The notes: a model not told the origin generated them from the letters alone. DNA of 64,000 nt from Fibrobacter sp. (GCA_017475045.1 JAFVGH010000055.1:1-64000), one strand, 5' to 3'; numbered from the stretch's first letter, positions 25,617-40,120 are shown. Numbers and translations are program-made.

Positions 25617-27275
25617 ATGAAGTTTTCTCTGCGTCACAACCACGCGGGTTACGCGCCTAGGGCCTCCAAGGTCTTTTTATTGGCTTGTGATCTTACCGAA
25701 AATCCCATTAAGGGCATGGAACCCTGGTTCCAGGTGATGGACGAGTCCGGCACGGTGGTGGCTGATGGCCAGATGTCAGAGAAGGGCAGCTGCAAGTACA
25801 CCGATGAGTTCCTGTGGCAGGGTGATTTTTCACAGGTGGAACGTCCCGGAAAGTACAGGATTTCGGTGATGGCTACCAAGGGCAACGCCCTCGCGGAATC
25901 TTTTGATTTTGAAATTTCGGACAGGATTATCGAGAATCAGCTGGCACTGACCCTCAAGTCTTTCTATTTCCAGCGCTCGGGCGTGGAACTGCCTGCCGAC
26001 AAGGCCGGAAAATGGGCAAGGCCTGCCGCCCACTTGGACGACCGTTTGGAATTCCACCCAAGCATGAACCGCTCGGGAACCTGGAACGCTCATGGCGGCT
26101 GGTACGACGCCGGCGACTATGGAAAGTATATCGTGAACGGGGGAGTGTCCCTCGGGACCTTGCTCCTGGCCGCCGAACTTGCTAAAGACCACGCTACGAC
26201 CCATACCGAAGGGGGGCTTTTCCATGGCGGATCTTTCCGCATGAGTCTTCTGGAAGAAATCCGTTTTGAGCTGGATTTCTTTATGCGCATGCAGGACGAT
26301 GACGGAGGCGTGTTCTTTAAGGTCTCGCCTATACGCTGGGATGGTTTTGTTTCGCCTACACAGTCCGACGCCAATCAGAAACGCCAGATTCTTGGAAAGT
26401 CAACCACCTCCACGCTGAACTTTGCAGGGGTAATGGCCCATGCCCATCGGGTGTTTCGGCTGGCTTACCCGGCCTATGCCAAGGCCTGCCTGGATGCAGC
26501 CCTGAAGGCTTACCGCTGGGCCCTGGAAAATCCCGATGTCACTTACCCGCACAATACAGAAGGGAGCGGTGGTTACGGAGACGAGCGTTACGACGACGAG
26601 TTCTTCTGGACTCGGGCCATGCTTTTCCGGGAGCTGCCCCAGGCCGGGCTTTCAGAGACTGAACTTTTGCAGTCCCTCCAGCAAGACATGGAACGCTGCC
26701 CTGCCCAGATGGGGCTATCCTGGCGTGATACGGAGAACTTCGGCTGGATTGCCCTTGCCCTGCAAGATCACGATTCCATCATGCAGGCCAAGGCCCGGGC
26801 GGCTCTGGTAGGGGTCGCCGAATCCATCGTGGAACGCTGTAACGCCGATGCCTACGGTCTTTCTCTGGAGAAGTTCGTCTGGGGCTCCAACGGAGAAATC
26901 GCGAATCACGGACTGACCCTGCTCTTGGCGAACCTCTGGAATCCCGATTCCCGTTACGTAGACGCCGCCCGGGGTATGCTGGACTTTATCTACGGCAAGA
27001 ATCCCGTGAACCGTTGCTTTGTGACTGGGGCCGCCCCGAGTTCACCGAGATTCCCGCACCACCGCATTTGCCATTCCGACGGGGTAGAAGACCCGATTCC
27101 TGGGCTTGTAGTGGGGGGCATTAACGCCGACCGTCAGGATATGCATCGTTTCCCGCACTATCCGGGCCCGCAGCCAGGGCTTTCTTATACCGACGAGCGC
27201 TGCTCCTTTGCCAGTAACGAGACCGCCATCAACTGGAACGCACCCTTGGTGGCTTTGCTGTCGCTATTGGCCTGA
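25617..27275 (+). CDS. Glycoside hydrolase family 9 enzyme, no signal peptide
   Basis: A 552-residue enzyme with an N-terminal Ig-like CelD_N domain (about 1-100) and a GH9 catalytic domain. Active-site residues visible are the YDAGD motif with Asp164 and Asp167 and the proton donor Glu535 in SNETAINWN. The C-terminal region GKNPVNRCFVTG also fits GH9. The N terminus MKFSLRHNHAGYAP lacks a signal sequence, so it probably acts in the cytoplasm on imported cello-oligosaccharides, not on cellulose. Start ATG at 25617, following a weak AGGGAC. Confidence 0.92.
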   Translation: MKFSLRHNHAGYAPRASKVFLLACDLTENPIKGMEPWFQVMDESGTVVADGQMSEKGSCKYTDEFLWQGDFSQVERPGKYRISVMATKGNALAESFDFEISDRIIENQLALTLKSFYFQRSGVELPADKAGKWARPAAHLDDRLEFHPSMNRSGTWNAHGGWYDAGDYGKYIVNGGVSLGTLLLAAELAKDHATTHTEGGLFHGGSFRMSLLEEIRFELDFFMRMQDDDGGVFFKVSPIRWDGFVSPTQSDANQKRQILGKSTTSTLNFAGVMAHAHRVFRLAYPAYAKACLDAALKAYRWALENPDVTYPHNTEGSGGYGDERYDDEFFWTRAMLFRELPQAGLSETELLQSLQQDMERCPAQMGLSWRDTENFGWIALALQDHDSIMQAKARAALVGVAESIVERCNADAYGLSLEKFVWGSNGEIANHGLTLLLANLWNPDSRYVDAARGMLDFIYGKNPVNRCFVTGAAPSSPRFPHHRICHSDGVEDPIPGLVVGGINADRQDMHRFPHYPGPQPGLSYTDERCSFASNETAINWNAPLVALLSLLA

Positions 27276-27276
27276 G

Positions 27277-28086
27277 TTAGGGCTTGATTTCTTGAATTTC
27301 TCCGGGCTTTAAGTTGCCCAAAGTGTACTTGTCGAACTGGATGCGCACCAGGCGCATGACTTCGTAGCCGAGGTGGGCGAGCATGCGGCGGATTTCGCGG
27401 TTCTTGCCTTCGGACAACGTAATTTCGAGCCAGCAGTTTTTTTCGCCTTCGCTATGGAGAACAGCGCGCTCGGCGTGCATGAATTCCTCGCTCTCGCCGA
27501 AGACGCGGGGCGCTACGTTGAAGCCTTTTTCCATCTGTTCGAACTCGGCGTCGGAGGGCTTGCCCGCGACCTGCACGCGGTAGATTTTGATGTGTGCTTT
27601 TGGGACGCGCGGGTCTAGCAGTGCGTCGGCCCATTGTGTGTCGTTGGTGAATAATAGCAGGCCTTCGCTCGCTGCATCGAGGCGGCCCACCGGCGATATG
27701 TGCGGCACGGGCTTGCTGGGGAACAGTCTGGCGTACTGCTCGCGGAACAGGTCCATTACGGTCTTGCGGCCTTTCTCGTCGCTTGCGGTGGTGACGATAC
27801 CACGAGGCTTGTTCATGGCGAAGTAGAACTTCTGGGCGGCCTCGACAGGCGTGCCGTCCACTGCAATTTCGTCATTCTCGTAGGCGGGCGTATCGGGGTC
27901 GCGCACGATTTTACCACGCAAAGAAACCCGGCCCTCGCGGACCAGGTTTTCTGCTATGCTACGGCTGCAAAAGCCGTGCTTGGAAATAACGCGTACGACT
28001 CCGTGTGGCTTTTCGCCAGGCACGAACTTCGCGTTATTCGTTCCTCGGTTTACTTTCCGAGATATGCCTTGATGTTGTTGAGGCAT
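27277..28086 (-). CDS. RsuA/RluB-family rRNA pseudouridine synthase
   Basis: A 269-residue enzyme with an S4 RNA-binding domain (RVISKHGFCSRSIAENLVREGRV split at its core SRSIAE) followed by the RsuA/RluB catalytic domain. The catalytic Asp lies in GRLDAASEGLLLFTND. It isomerises a uridine in ribosomal RNA. Using the ATG at 28086 it overlaps the 3' end of hisC by 37 bases. A GTG at 28023 would avoid that but has no Shine-Dalgarno. RluB versus RsuA cannot be settled by eye. Confidence 0.88.
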   Translation of the reverse strand: MPQQHQGISRKVNRGTNNAKFVPGEKPHGVVRVISKHGFCSRSIAENLVREGRVSLRGKIVRDPDTPAYENDEIAVDGTPVEAAQKFYFAMNKPRGIVTTASDEKGRKTVMDLFREQYARLFPSKPVPHISPVGRLDAASEGLLLFTNDTQWADALLDPRVPKAHIKIYRVQVAGKPSDAEFEQMEKGFNVAPRVFGESEEFMHAERAVLHSEGEKNCWLEITLSEGKNREIRRMLAHLGYEVMRLVRIQFDKYTLGNLKPGEIQEIKP

Positions 28087-29159
28087 TTCTTGTTCTGCGC
28101 TTCGGTGCCCACGGTAATGCGGAGCACGTCACCCATGGCGGGCTGCGGACGGATGATGGTGCCCTTGGCCTGCAGGAACTTGAATGCGTCCATCGGGTCC
28201 TTGAAACCGCTGACGGCGATGAAGTTTGCGTGGCTGTCCACGTAGGGGAGGCCCAGTTCGCGGAAGCCGGCCTTGAGCTGGTCGAGGCCCTTCTTGTTGA
28301 GCTCGCGGACCTTGTTCACGTATTCCTGGTCGTCGATGGCGCCGATGGCGGCGGCCTGGGCGATGCTGTTCACGTTGAACGGTTCACGCACGCGGTTGAT
28401 GAGGTTCACGATTTCGGGGCGGGTGATGCAGTAGCCCACGCGGAGGCCTGCGAGACCGTAGATCTTGCTGAACGTACGGCAGCAGATGATGTTCCTGCCT
28501 TCGGCGATGCGGCTGTTGAAATCGGGGACCAGTTCCGGCGTGTCTTCGATGAATTCGGTGTAGGCTTCGTCCATCACCAGCACGCAGGTTTCCGGGAGGC
28601 TGTCGGCGAAGTCGATGATTTCCTTGGCGGTGAGGTCGGAGCCCGTCGGGTTATTCGGGTTCGCGAGGAACACGATGCGGGTCTTCTCGTTCACGGCAGC
28701 GCGCATGGCCTTGAGGTCGTAGTTGTAGGCCGGGGCCGGCATGTCGACTTCGATAATTTTCGCATTCATCGCCATGGTGGCCAGTTTGTAGACGGCAAAA
28801 CTGTGCTTGCCCATCACGGCTTCGGTGCCGGGGCCGAGGAACACCTGGGCGATCATGTCCAGAAGTTCGTTGCTGCCGTTACCCACGGCAATCTGTTCAC
28901 GCTTCACGCCGCGGAACTCTGCAATCTTTCCAATGAGGTCGTAACTACCGCCATCCGGGTAGAGGTTCACTTCTTCCAGGGCCTTGCGGGCCTCATCCAT
29001 GCCCTTCGGGCTCGGGCCGAACGGGTTCTCGTTGCTTGCGAGCTTGTCGATGTCTTTCGGGTCGAGGCCGAATTCACGGGCGGTGTAGGCGATGGGCTTG
29101 CCGGTCACGTAGAGCGGCTGATTCAAAATGTGCTGTTGTGCGAGTTCGTTAATATCCAT
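28050..29159 (-). CDS. hisC: Histidinol-phosphate aminotransferase
   Basis: A 369-residue fold-type-I aminotransferase. The PLP-binding Lys lies in TFSKIYGLAGLRVGY, and the PLP-phosphate Arg follows. NPNNPTG and the VVMDEAY-like LVMDEAYTEF are also present. It converts histidinol phosphate and imidazole-acetol phosphate with glutamate, step seven of histidine synthesis. It stands apart from other his genes. Related enzymes accept aromatic amino acids, so the substrate is likely but not certain. Confidence 0.88.
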   Translation of the reverse strand: MDINELAQQHILNQPLYVTGKPIAYTAREFGLDPKDIDKLASNENPFGPSPKGMDEARKALEEVNLYPDGGSYDLIGKIAEFRGVKREQIAVGNGSNELLDMIAQVFLGPGTEAVMGKHSFAVYKLATMAMNAKIIEVDMPAPAYNYDLKAMRAAVNEKTRIVFLANPNNPTGSDLTAKEIIDFADSLPETCVLVMDEAYTEFIEDTPELVPDFNSRIAEGRNIICCRTFSKIYGLAGLRVGYCITRPEIVNLINRVREPFNVNSIAQAAAIGAIDDQEYVNKVRELNKKGLDQLKAGFRELGLPYVDSHANFIAVSGFKDPMDAFKFLQAKGTIIRPQPAMGDVLRITVGTEAQNKKCLNNIKAYLGK

Positions 29160-29161
29160 TT

Positions 29162-29193
29162 TTAGTTCTTAGTTATTAGTTGTTAGTTATTAG
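29162..29193. repeat. Heptanucleotide array B
   Basis: TTAGTTC, TTAGTTA, TTAGTTG, TTAGTTA, TTAG: four and a half seven-base units differing only in the last base, just upstream of hisC. Confidence 0.75.
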
Positions 29194-29213
29194 AAATGCT
29201 GGTCACGGGATGT

Positions 29214-29256
29214 GTCATCCTGAGCGGAGAGCCGAAGGCTCGGAGTCGAAGGATCC
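29214..29256 (+). repeat. Dispersed repeat of the GTCATCCTGAG type
   Basis: GTCATCCTGAGCG, an inner GAGCC-GAA-GGCTC hairpin (29229-29241), then GTCGAAGGATCC. It shares the GTCAT...GATC ends of the palindrome family but is longer. It lies between hisC and the ribonuclease gene. Confidence 0.55.
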
Positions 29257-29323
29257 AGACCCGATTGTTATATTCTGCAAGGAAAAATAGCAAATGCAAT
29301 TTGAAAAAAATTATATTGATGGT

Positions 29324-29858
29324 ATGAACAAGTCGTTTTTCAGGTTTTTCTTTATCGGTCTCGCCGCAGTATTCTTCGCGGCCTGTTCCACATCGACGGT
29401 TTCCAGTGATGATGAAGATTTAAAATCGTCTTCAAGTGCTGAATCATCTAGTGCAACAGAAAAAAGCATCTATGAGGCTGTAGAGGAATCTGGCCTGTAC
29501 ACGACGAAGGATTCCGTGGCAGCGTACTTGTGCAAGTTTGACAAGTTGCCCGCAAACTATGTCGGCAAGAACGAAGGAAAAAAAACTTTACGAGTCCAAG
29601 ACGGGTAACACCTTTGACAAGTGGAATTTTAACCCGTGGACCACAATCGGCGTGATGATTGGCGGCGACAACTTTGACAATTCCGCTTCCAACCCGGACA
29701 ATTACCACGCAACGCTGCCCGAAGGTTCTTATCACGAAGCCGACGTGGATTATTCCAGTGCAAATCGCGGAACCAAAAGACTCGTGTATCAGTCGGATTG
29801 TGTAATCTACTACACGTCAGACCACTACGAAAACTTCACTCAGCTGGAAATTCGATAG
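29324..29858 (+). pseudogene. Barnase-like ribonuclease lipoprotein, frame broken at an A8 tract
   Basis: The 5' half encodes a lipoprotein signal (FFRFFFIGLAAVFFAAC), a Ser-rich linker and the start of a barnase fold (DSVAAYLCKFDKLPANYV). After eight A at 29578-29585 the frame is lost. The remaining fold continues in the +1 frame to 29858 (TTIGVMIGGDNF, YHEADVDYSS, KRLVYQSD, SDHYENFTQLEIR). The barnase catalytic Glu, Arg and His all appear conserved. Seven A, or ten, would restore one reading frame of about 177 residues. It may be a decayed gene, a sequencing error in a homopolymer, or a frame controlled by slippage. No barstar-like gene is nearby. Confidence 0.8.
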
Positions 29859-29863
29859 TTTTG

Positions 29864-30523
29864 TCACGGCCACACGAAGGTGCTGTTCAGGTCTTTCTCG
29901 CCGTTGTCGACAAGGATATCCTGGCCCGTGCAGTTCTTGTTTACGACGGTCAGAAACCAGACCCATTCCGCGATATCTTCGGGTTCGGCCCAGCGCTTTA
30001 GCGGTGTCACGTCCATGATACGGTTCCAGAGAGCAGGATCGTCCATCACGGGCTTGTTGAGGTCGGTCTTGACACCGCCCGGAGAGATGCTGTTGCATGT
30101 GGCGCCGAACTTGGCGACACGGCGGCCCACATTCTTCACGTAGGTCAACAAACCGCCCTTGGAAACCGCGTATTCGGGGAATTCGTCGCCGGTGTGCGCG
30201 CTGGAAGACGCAATAAAAAGCACCGACTTGATTTCGGGCTGAATCGCATACTTCTCCACAAAGTTCATGGCTCCCATCAGGTTGATTTCGATGTCGCGGC
30301 CGGAATTCTGCACGCCCGCATTGCTCACGACGATGTTTGCCGCAATGGTCAGTTCCGGGAAAGAGGCCTTGTCCGAGACGTCGACGAGATGATGCTCGTA
30401 TTCGGCGTGGTCAATGGTAGGTTCCTGAATGTCGAACCCGACGACGTGTACGCCCCGGTTCAGGAACAGTTCCGCGATGGCGCGGCCGATGCCGCTATGC
30501 GTTCCGCTGATAAAGACGTTCAT
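29864..30523 (-). CDS. Short-chain dehydrogenase/reductase
   Basis: A 219-residue classical SDR with the Rossmann motif SGTHSGIG near the N terminus, VVSNAGV (the NAG motif), catalytic Ser in IASSSAHTG and YAVSK (Tyr-x-x-x-Lys). NAD(P)-dependent oxidoreductase of unknown substrate. Its start overlaps the upstream transporter gene's stop by 4 bases (ATGA). It converges with the broken ribonuclease gene. Confidence 0.85.
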   Translation of the reverse strand: MNVFISGTHSGIGRAIAELFLNRGVHVVGFDIQEPTIDHAEYEHHLVDVSDKASFPELTIAANIVVSNAGVQNSGRDIEINLMGAMNFVEKYAIQPEIKSVLFIASSSAHTGDEFPEYAVSKGGLLTYVKNVGRRVAKFGATCNSISPGGVKTDLNKPVMDDPALWNRIMDVTPLKRWAEPEDIAEWVWFLTVVNKNCTGQDILVDNGEKDLNSTFVWP

Positions 30524-31272
30524 GCTTGCCCCGCCTTGAATTTGAGGTAGTCGTTACCGACGTTTTCCTTTTCCCACTTGCAGGCCATCTTGTAGCCGAC
30601 GGGGCTGAAGATGACTTCGCAGAGGAGCTCCATGACGGCGCCCGTAATCGAACAGATGATGACCTGCTTCATGGTCCAGCCGAAGAACACGTGGCTTACC
30701 GTAAGGGCGAAAATCATGTTGTCCACAAACTGCGCGACCATCGTTGATACGTAGGAACGGGCGGCGAACGTCTTGAAGTCCTTGCCCTTTGCAAATTTTC
30801 CCATGCCGTAGTTCACGACAGAGTTGACAAGCGAGGCGGTGAACATGGCGAGTGCCGAGCCCAGCACCACGTACCAGGACCCGCCAAATGTAGCGTTGAG
30901 TGCGTCGTTTGCCACCTTGGCTGCATCAGGGTTAGTGTCGATGTAGCTGTAGAATTCGCCCCACATTCCAGGAGCGTGGGAAAGGATGTTGAAGAACAGG
31001 CAGGTGCACAGGTTTACGAAGAGTGCTACCACCGAGACCTTCATGGCGGCCTTGGGACCGAACCGCTTGCATATCATGTCCATGCAGAGGAACGAGAACC
31101 AGCTGAGCGTAAAGCCGCAGTCCAGGGCCATGTATTCAAAGGAGACCAGTTCCTTGTTCGCGAGCAAGTTCATGCACACGACGGAAAGGATAAAGAAACT
31201 GACGACGAGGGAGGGAATGTTGCGTAGCAGGATAACCAAGTCCCGCCATTCGCGCTGGATATAGCTCTTCAT
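30520..31272 (-). CDS. VUT/YhhQ-family transporter (queuosine precursor type)
   Basis: A 250-residue protein with about six membrane helices and family features such as DCGFTLSWFSFLCMDMI near residue 50 and the FVDNMIFALTVSHVFF region. Relatives import preQ0/preQ1 for queuosine. The protein is longer at the N terminus than E. coli YhhQ. Substrate here is inferred from family. It is transcribed with the SDR gene. Confidence 0.78.
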   Translation of the reverse strand: MKSYIQREWRDLVILLRNIPSLVVSFFILSVVCMNLLANKELVSFEYMALDCGFTLSWFSFLCMDMICKRFGPKAAMKVSVVALFVNLCTCLFFNILSHAPGMWGEFYSYIDTNPDAAKVANDALNATFGGSWYVVLGSALAMFTASLVNSVVNYGMGKFAKGKDFKTFAARSYVSTMVAQFVDNMIFALTVSHVFFGWTMKQVIICSITGAVMELLCEVIFSPVGYKMACKWEKENVGNDYLKFKAGQA

Positions 31273-31379
31273 GTTGTTTTTTTAGGAAGGTTAGACAATG
31301 ACTTCCGGAAAAATCCTGCAACATCGCAGAATTCTAACGGGCCAAATATAGACTTTTGGCAAGCAATTTTCAAGAGTAG

Positions 31380-32141
31380 TTAAAGATTCTGCAGAAAATC
31401 GACCAGTTCTCGGTTAGTTCGGTCGTTCAGTGCGTCCGCCTCTTGGACGGAGTGGCTTTCGTCACTGGCAAAGTCGCGGGCTCGTTCTCCGCAGATGTCC
31501 ACACCGATGATTTTGTGGCTTGCGGCGAGGCCGGCGATGATTTCTTTGAGTGTCGCTATATCCAGCGAACCCTGGTCCCAGTTGGTGGCGGCGAAGGCGG
31601 GGGAGAGGACGTCCTTGTCGATGGAAATGTAGAGTGTTGATTGAATGGTGTTTGCAATGACATCAGTTGGAATCTGGCTTAGTTCGCTTTCGCGGATGAA
31701 GGAGACTTTGTCATGGGGTGTGGTTTCCTCCACCAAGTGGTCGGCTACCCCGATGAGTACAACAATGTCTATGAATTTATTTTCGTTCAGAACTTTTTTG
31801 ATCCAGCCACCACAGCTGAGAATATCGCCGAATCGTGGTTCCTGCATGTCGGGGTGGTGGTCAAAAACCACAAGCGAAAATGGTTCCTGGACCATATCGG
31901 TCCAGATTTTGCTCATATAGTGGTAATTCCCGTTGTCGATAAAGTGGATGCCCGACGCGTCGTTGTGGCCTGCTTTGTTGAGCTCTGCTTTGATTGCCTG
32001 AACCGCCTCGTCGTCGCAGTAGCAGTCCGTGCCACTGATGCCCGAAAGGTCTAACCATGTGGCATTTCCGGAGAGCCTCAGGCCCTCCAGATAGGGCTGG
32101 TTTCCATAGACGTTGGAAAAATTGCAGATGGTGATGGACAT
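31380..32141 (-). CDS. Arginase/agmatinase-family protein
   Basis: A 253-residue ureohydrolase-fold protein. Metal-binding motifs seen are FDHHPDMQ and SIDKDVLSPAFA, the counterparts of DAHxD and DxDxxDP, with Asp-Val in place of the usual Asp. It might hydrolyse agmatine, which the speA product nearby supplies, but several residues of the classical motifs differ and a formimino or other substrate is possible. Divergent from glnS with a 93-bp gap. Confidence 0.72.
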   Translation of the reverse strand: MSITICNFSNVYGNQPYLEGLRLSGNATWLDLSGISGTDCYCDDEAVQAIKAELNKAGHNDASGIHFIDNGNYHYMSKIWTDMVQEPFSLVVFDHHPDMQEPRFGDILSCGGWIKKVLNENKFIDIVVLIGVADHLVEETTPHDKVSFIRESELSQIPTDVIANTIQSTLYISIDKDVLSPAFAATNWDQGSLDIATLKEIIAGLAASHKIIGVDICGERARDFASDESHSVQEADALNDRTNRELVDFLQNL

Positions 32142-32234
32142 AGGGCCTTTTAAAGTTATAAATCTGAAAGTGGAACTGTTGCAGGGGAGTCCATATTTCT
32201 ATCTTTTGCGCGTAAAAAATCAAAAGGTTCAATT

Positions 32235-33917
32235 ATGGAAATCCCCGAATCCTCGAATTTTGTACAGGACATTATCGTTAACGACCTTGCCACGGGCAAG
32301 CGCACCAAGGTGCATACCCGTTTCCCGCCGGAGCCCAACGGCTACATCCACATCGGACATGCCAAGTCTATCTGCCTGAACTTCGGTACGGCGAACAAGT
32401 ACAAGGATTTTGGCGGCATCACGAACCTCCGCTTCGACGACACGAACCCCACCAAGGAAGACGTGGAATACGTCGACTCCATCCGCGAAGACGTGAAGTG
32501 GCTTGGTTTTGAATGGATGGGCGGCGAATACTTTGCCAGCGACTACTATGACCAGATTTACGCATTTGCCGAAAAACTCATCGAGATGGGTAAGGCCTAC
32601 GTGGAAGACCTGACCCGCGACGAGATGCAGGAATATCGTGGCAACGACGCCGGTAAGCCCAGCCGTCCGAGCCCCTACCGCGACCGCAGCGTTGAAGAGA
32701 ACATGAAACTGTTCCGCGAGATGCGTGATGGCAAGTATGCCGACGGTGAAAAGTGCCTCCGTGCCAAGGTGGACCTCGCGAGCCCGAACATGAACATGCG
32801 TGACCCGGTCATCTACCGCATCAAGCATTGCACGCACCATCGCACTGGTGACAAGTGGTGCATCTACCCGATGTACGACTTTGCGCACCCGCTCAGCGAC
32901 TGGATCGAAGGCATTACGCACTCCATCTGTACGTTGGAATTCGAAGCGCACCGCCCGCTGTACGACTGGTTCCTGATCGAACTCGGTCTCGACAACCGCC
33001 CGCAGCAGATTGAATTTGCCCGCCTGAACCTGACCTACACCATGATGAGCAAGCGCAAGCTCCTTGAACTGGTGGAAACGAAGGCCGTGATGGGCTGGAA
33101 CGACCCGCGTATGCCCACAGTCTGCGGTTACCGCCGCCGTGGCTTTACCCCCAGTTCCATCCGCGAGTTCTGCGACCGCATCGGCGTTTCGAAGGCCGAC
33201 TCCATGGTCGACGTGAACCTGCTCTACTTCTGCATCCGCGAAGAGCTGAACAAGACGGCGAACCGCGTGATGGCCGTGATTGACCCGGTGAAGCTCGTGA
33301 TTGACAACTGGGAAGACGGCAAGGTCGAGATGATTGAGGTGGAGAACAACCCGAACGACGAAACCGCCGGCAAGCGCCAAGTTCCGTTCGGCAAGGAACT
33401 CTACATTGAAGCCGACGACTTCATGGAAGAACCGCCGAAGAAGTACTTCCGCCTTAAGCCGGACGGAGAAGTCCGTCTGAAGGGCGCCTACTTCGTGACC
33501 TGCAAGAGCGTCGAGAAGGATGCGAATGGCAAGGTGACGGTCATCCACTGCGAATATGACCCGCAGAGCAAGGGTGGCGAGACTCCCGATGGCCGCAAGG
33601 TCAAGGGCACCATCCACTGGGTTTCTGCGGCACACGCCGTGGACGCCGAAGTGCGCCTCATCAATAACTTATTCACGCTCGAAGATCCGGCTGCGGTTCC
33701 CGAGGACGAAGACTGGCATGACTACCTGAACCCGGATTCCATGGTCATCAAGCAGGCCAAGGTGGAGCCGAGCCTCGCCGACGCCAAGCTGGAAGACCGC
33801 TTCCAGTTTATGCGCCAGGGCTACTTCTGCCTCGACAGCGAAGATTCCAAGCCGGGCCACCTGGTGTTCAACCGTACGGTTGATCTGAAGGATTCCTTCG
33901 CGAAGCAAGTGAAGTAA
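32235..33917 (+). CDS. glnS: Glutaminyl-tRNA synthetase
   Basis: A 560-residue class-I synthetase with HIGH at 39-42 in [11 protein letters not shown] and the KMSKS equivalent MMSKRKL. The C-terminal anticodon-binding barrel contains [16 protein letters not shown]. It charges tRNA-Gln directly. Features such as RFDDTNP and the catalytic core FEFSRLNL-like FARLNLTYT distinguish it from GluRS. Confidence 0.96.
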   Translation: MEIPESSNFVQDIIVNDLATGKRTKVHTRFPPEPNGYIHIGHAKSICLNFGTANKYKDFGGITNLRFDDTNPTKEDVEYVDSIREDVKWLGFEWMGGEYFASDYYDQIYAFAEKLIEMGKAYVEDLTRDEMQEYRGNDAGKPSRPSPYRDRSVEENMKLFREMRDGKYADGEKCLRAKVDLASPNMNMRDPVIYRIKHCTHHRTGDKWCIYPMYDFAHPLSDWIEGITHSICTLEFEAHRPLYDWFLIELGLDNRPQQIEFARLNLTYTMMSKRKLLELVETKAVMGWNDPRMPTVCGYRRRGFTPSSIREFCDRIGVSKADSMVDVNLLYFCIREELNKTANRVMAVIDPVKLVIDNWEDGKVEMIEVENNPNDETAGKRQVPFGKELYIEADDFMEEPPKKYFRLKPDGEVRLKGAYFVTCKSVEKDANGKVTVIHCEYDPQSKGGETPDGRKVKGTIHWVSAAHAVDAEVRLINNLFTLEDPAAVPEDEDWHDYLNPDSMVIKQAKVEPSLADAKLEDRFQFMRQGYFCLDSEDSKPGHLVFNRTVDLKDSFAKQVK

Positions 33918-33948
33918 TTCGCCGATAAACTTCGCAATACTGCGTCAT

Positions 33949-34204
33949 GCGAACTCTCGCTGTATTTTTATACAGCTTCGGTTCGCGTTCCTTGTTACTG
34001 AGACTCCGCGCTTTTAGCGCGGGAAATGGGCTTCGCCCATTGTTCGTCGAAGGATGTCGTAATCATATCTTGTCGGAAACTTGTTTCCGTTACAAGATAT
34101 AGATTAGGACCTTGCTCGTTCACATTTGAAGGGGTTTTAGGGGCAATGCCCCTAGGCGAAGGGGTAGGTTGAGCAAGGCTCAACCGAGGGGAAGGCTTTC
34201 CCCT
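33949..34204. repeat. Array of seven consecutive stem-loops
   Basis: The 308-bp gap between glnS and the next gene is almost filled with hairpins: GCTGTAT/ATACAGC (33959-33976) inside GCGAAC/GTTCGC, CCGCGC/GCGCGG (34006-34022), AATGGGC/GCCCATT (34025-34041), a 16-bp stem with ATATCTTGT and CGGAAAC arms (34065-34100), TAGGGGC/GCCCCTA (34138-34154), GGTTGAGC/GCTCAACC (34167-34185) and AGGGGAA/TTCCCCT (34187-34204). No coding frame is convincing. It could be a noncoding RNA, a composite repeat element, or a terminator cluster between two converging genes. Confidence 0.6.
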
Positions 34205-34225
34205 ACACCTAAAAAATGTAGCCCA

Positions 34226-39167
<4,942 letters not shown>

Positions 39168-39187
39168 GATTTCTACACAGCGCTTGT

Positions 39188-39217
39188 AGTGCGGACGCAA
39201 CAATAGATATCCGCACT
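39188..39217. other. 3' stem-loop after gapA
   Basis: AGTGCGGA (39188-39195) pairs with TCCGCACT (39210-39217), 8 bp with a 14-base loop, between the gapA stop and the terminator. It might protect the gapA message from decay. Confidence 0.45.
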
Positions 39218-39232
39218 TCCGCTAGAAACCTT

Positions 39233-39270
39233 TAAAAAGACCCTGCCTAACGGCAGGGTTCTTTTTTTTA
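39233..39270. terminator. Terminator between gapA and the DUF218-like gene
   Basis: ACCCTGCC-TAAC-GGCAGGGT with a run of T after and A before, so it serves both converging genes. Confidence 0.9.
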
Positions 39271-39292
39271 TCCTGTAAATAGACGGGGATTA

Positions 39293-40099
39293 TTATTGGA
39301 CGCTGTCTGTGGCGCTTGTGTCGGCAGGCTGAGGGGTACTCAGGGTGTCAATCTTGCGCTTGACGCTGGGGAGCATCTTCTGCAGGTCAACGAAGTCGAC
39401 CTTCCTTTCCTCGGCAAGGGAGCGGAAAGGAGTGTGATAGGCGGAGTCCGCTACACCGACGGTGTCGATATTCCAAAGGTCAAAGGTTGATAAAATAAAG
39501 GATCCCCATTCCTTGACCCATATTTTCATTGATTCTCGGTTAGAATACCATGCTTCGGGTAAGTACAGTTCGGATGTTCCGTTGGTGGCAATAAAATGAG
39601 GCTTCCCGCCAGCCAGGGTGTTGAATATCCTTGCTGCTCTTTTGGTGGCTCCGGTTGCTGTTATCAGTAATACCGTATCGGCATTCCGCTTTTTGAACCA
39701 GGGAATAATGGTGTAGGCCTCCTCGATGGTGGAGGCGTCATCATGGCGGGCTAAGAATACTGCACTACTGTCAAAATTACCGCGCTTCATCAGGTCTTCA
39801 GCGTAAAAATCAGCATTGTAGTGGTCCCTGAAAATGCGGCGCCCGAGAATCAAGACAGAATCAATCTTGTGTTCTTGTAGAAGCCTGGCGACAGCGTCGT
39901 TACGTTCCAGATCAGGGCCTTGTCCGTCTAGTACGGCAACCCATCTTACATGTTTGAAATCATCTAGTTGAACAAGCCAGGTGCCACTGCAGGTCATGAT
40001 CAGGTAGAAGCACACCACAAGGAAAAGGACAAGGGCTATGGCGATTCCGAAAATTTTCTTTGATGCTTTCTTGATGCGTTTGTCTTTCTTCAGTAGCAT
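39293..40099 (-). CDS. Inner-membrane protein of the YdcF/SanA/ElyC (DUF218) type
   Basis: A 268-residue protein with one N-terminal membrane helix (about 17-38) and a periplasmic DUF218-like domain: AVLDGQGPDLERNDAVARLL, then VLLITATGATKRAARIF. Relatives affect envelope integrity and peptidoglycan or polysaccharide precursor use. Similarity is by pattern only, so moderate. The C-terminal tail is low complexity. Confidence 0.6.
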   Translation of the reverse strand: MLLKKDKRIKKASKKIFGIAIALVLFLVVCFYLIMTCSGTWLVQLDDFKHVRWVAVLDGQGPDLERNDAVARLLQEHKIDSVLILGRRIFRDHYNADFYAEDLMKRGNFDSSAVFLARHDDASTIEEAYTIIPWFKKRNADTVLLITATGATKRAARIFNTLAGGKPHFIATNGTSELYLPEAWYSNRESMKIWVKEWGSFILSTFDLWNIDTVGVADSAYHTPFRSLAEERKVDFVDLQKMLPSVKRKIDTLSTPQPADTSATDSVQ

Positions 40100-40120
40100 A
40101 TGGAATTCCTTCAGACTGGC

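Noticed and set aside
33995..34183. Small minus-strand frame in the hairpin array
   Set aside because: It is composed of inverted repeats, has no Shine-Dalgarno and no recognisable protein features.
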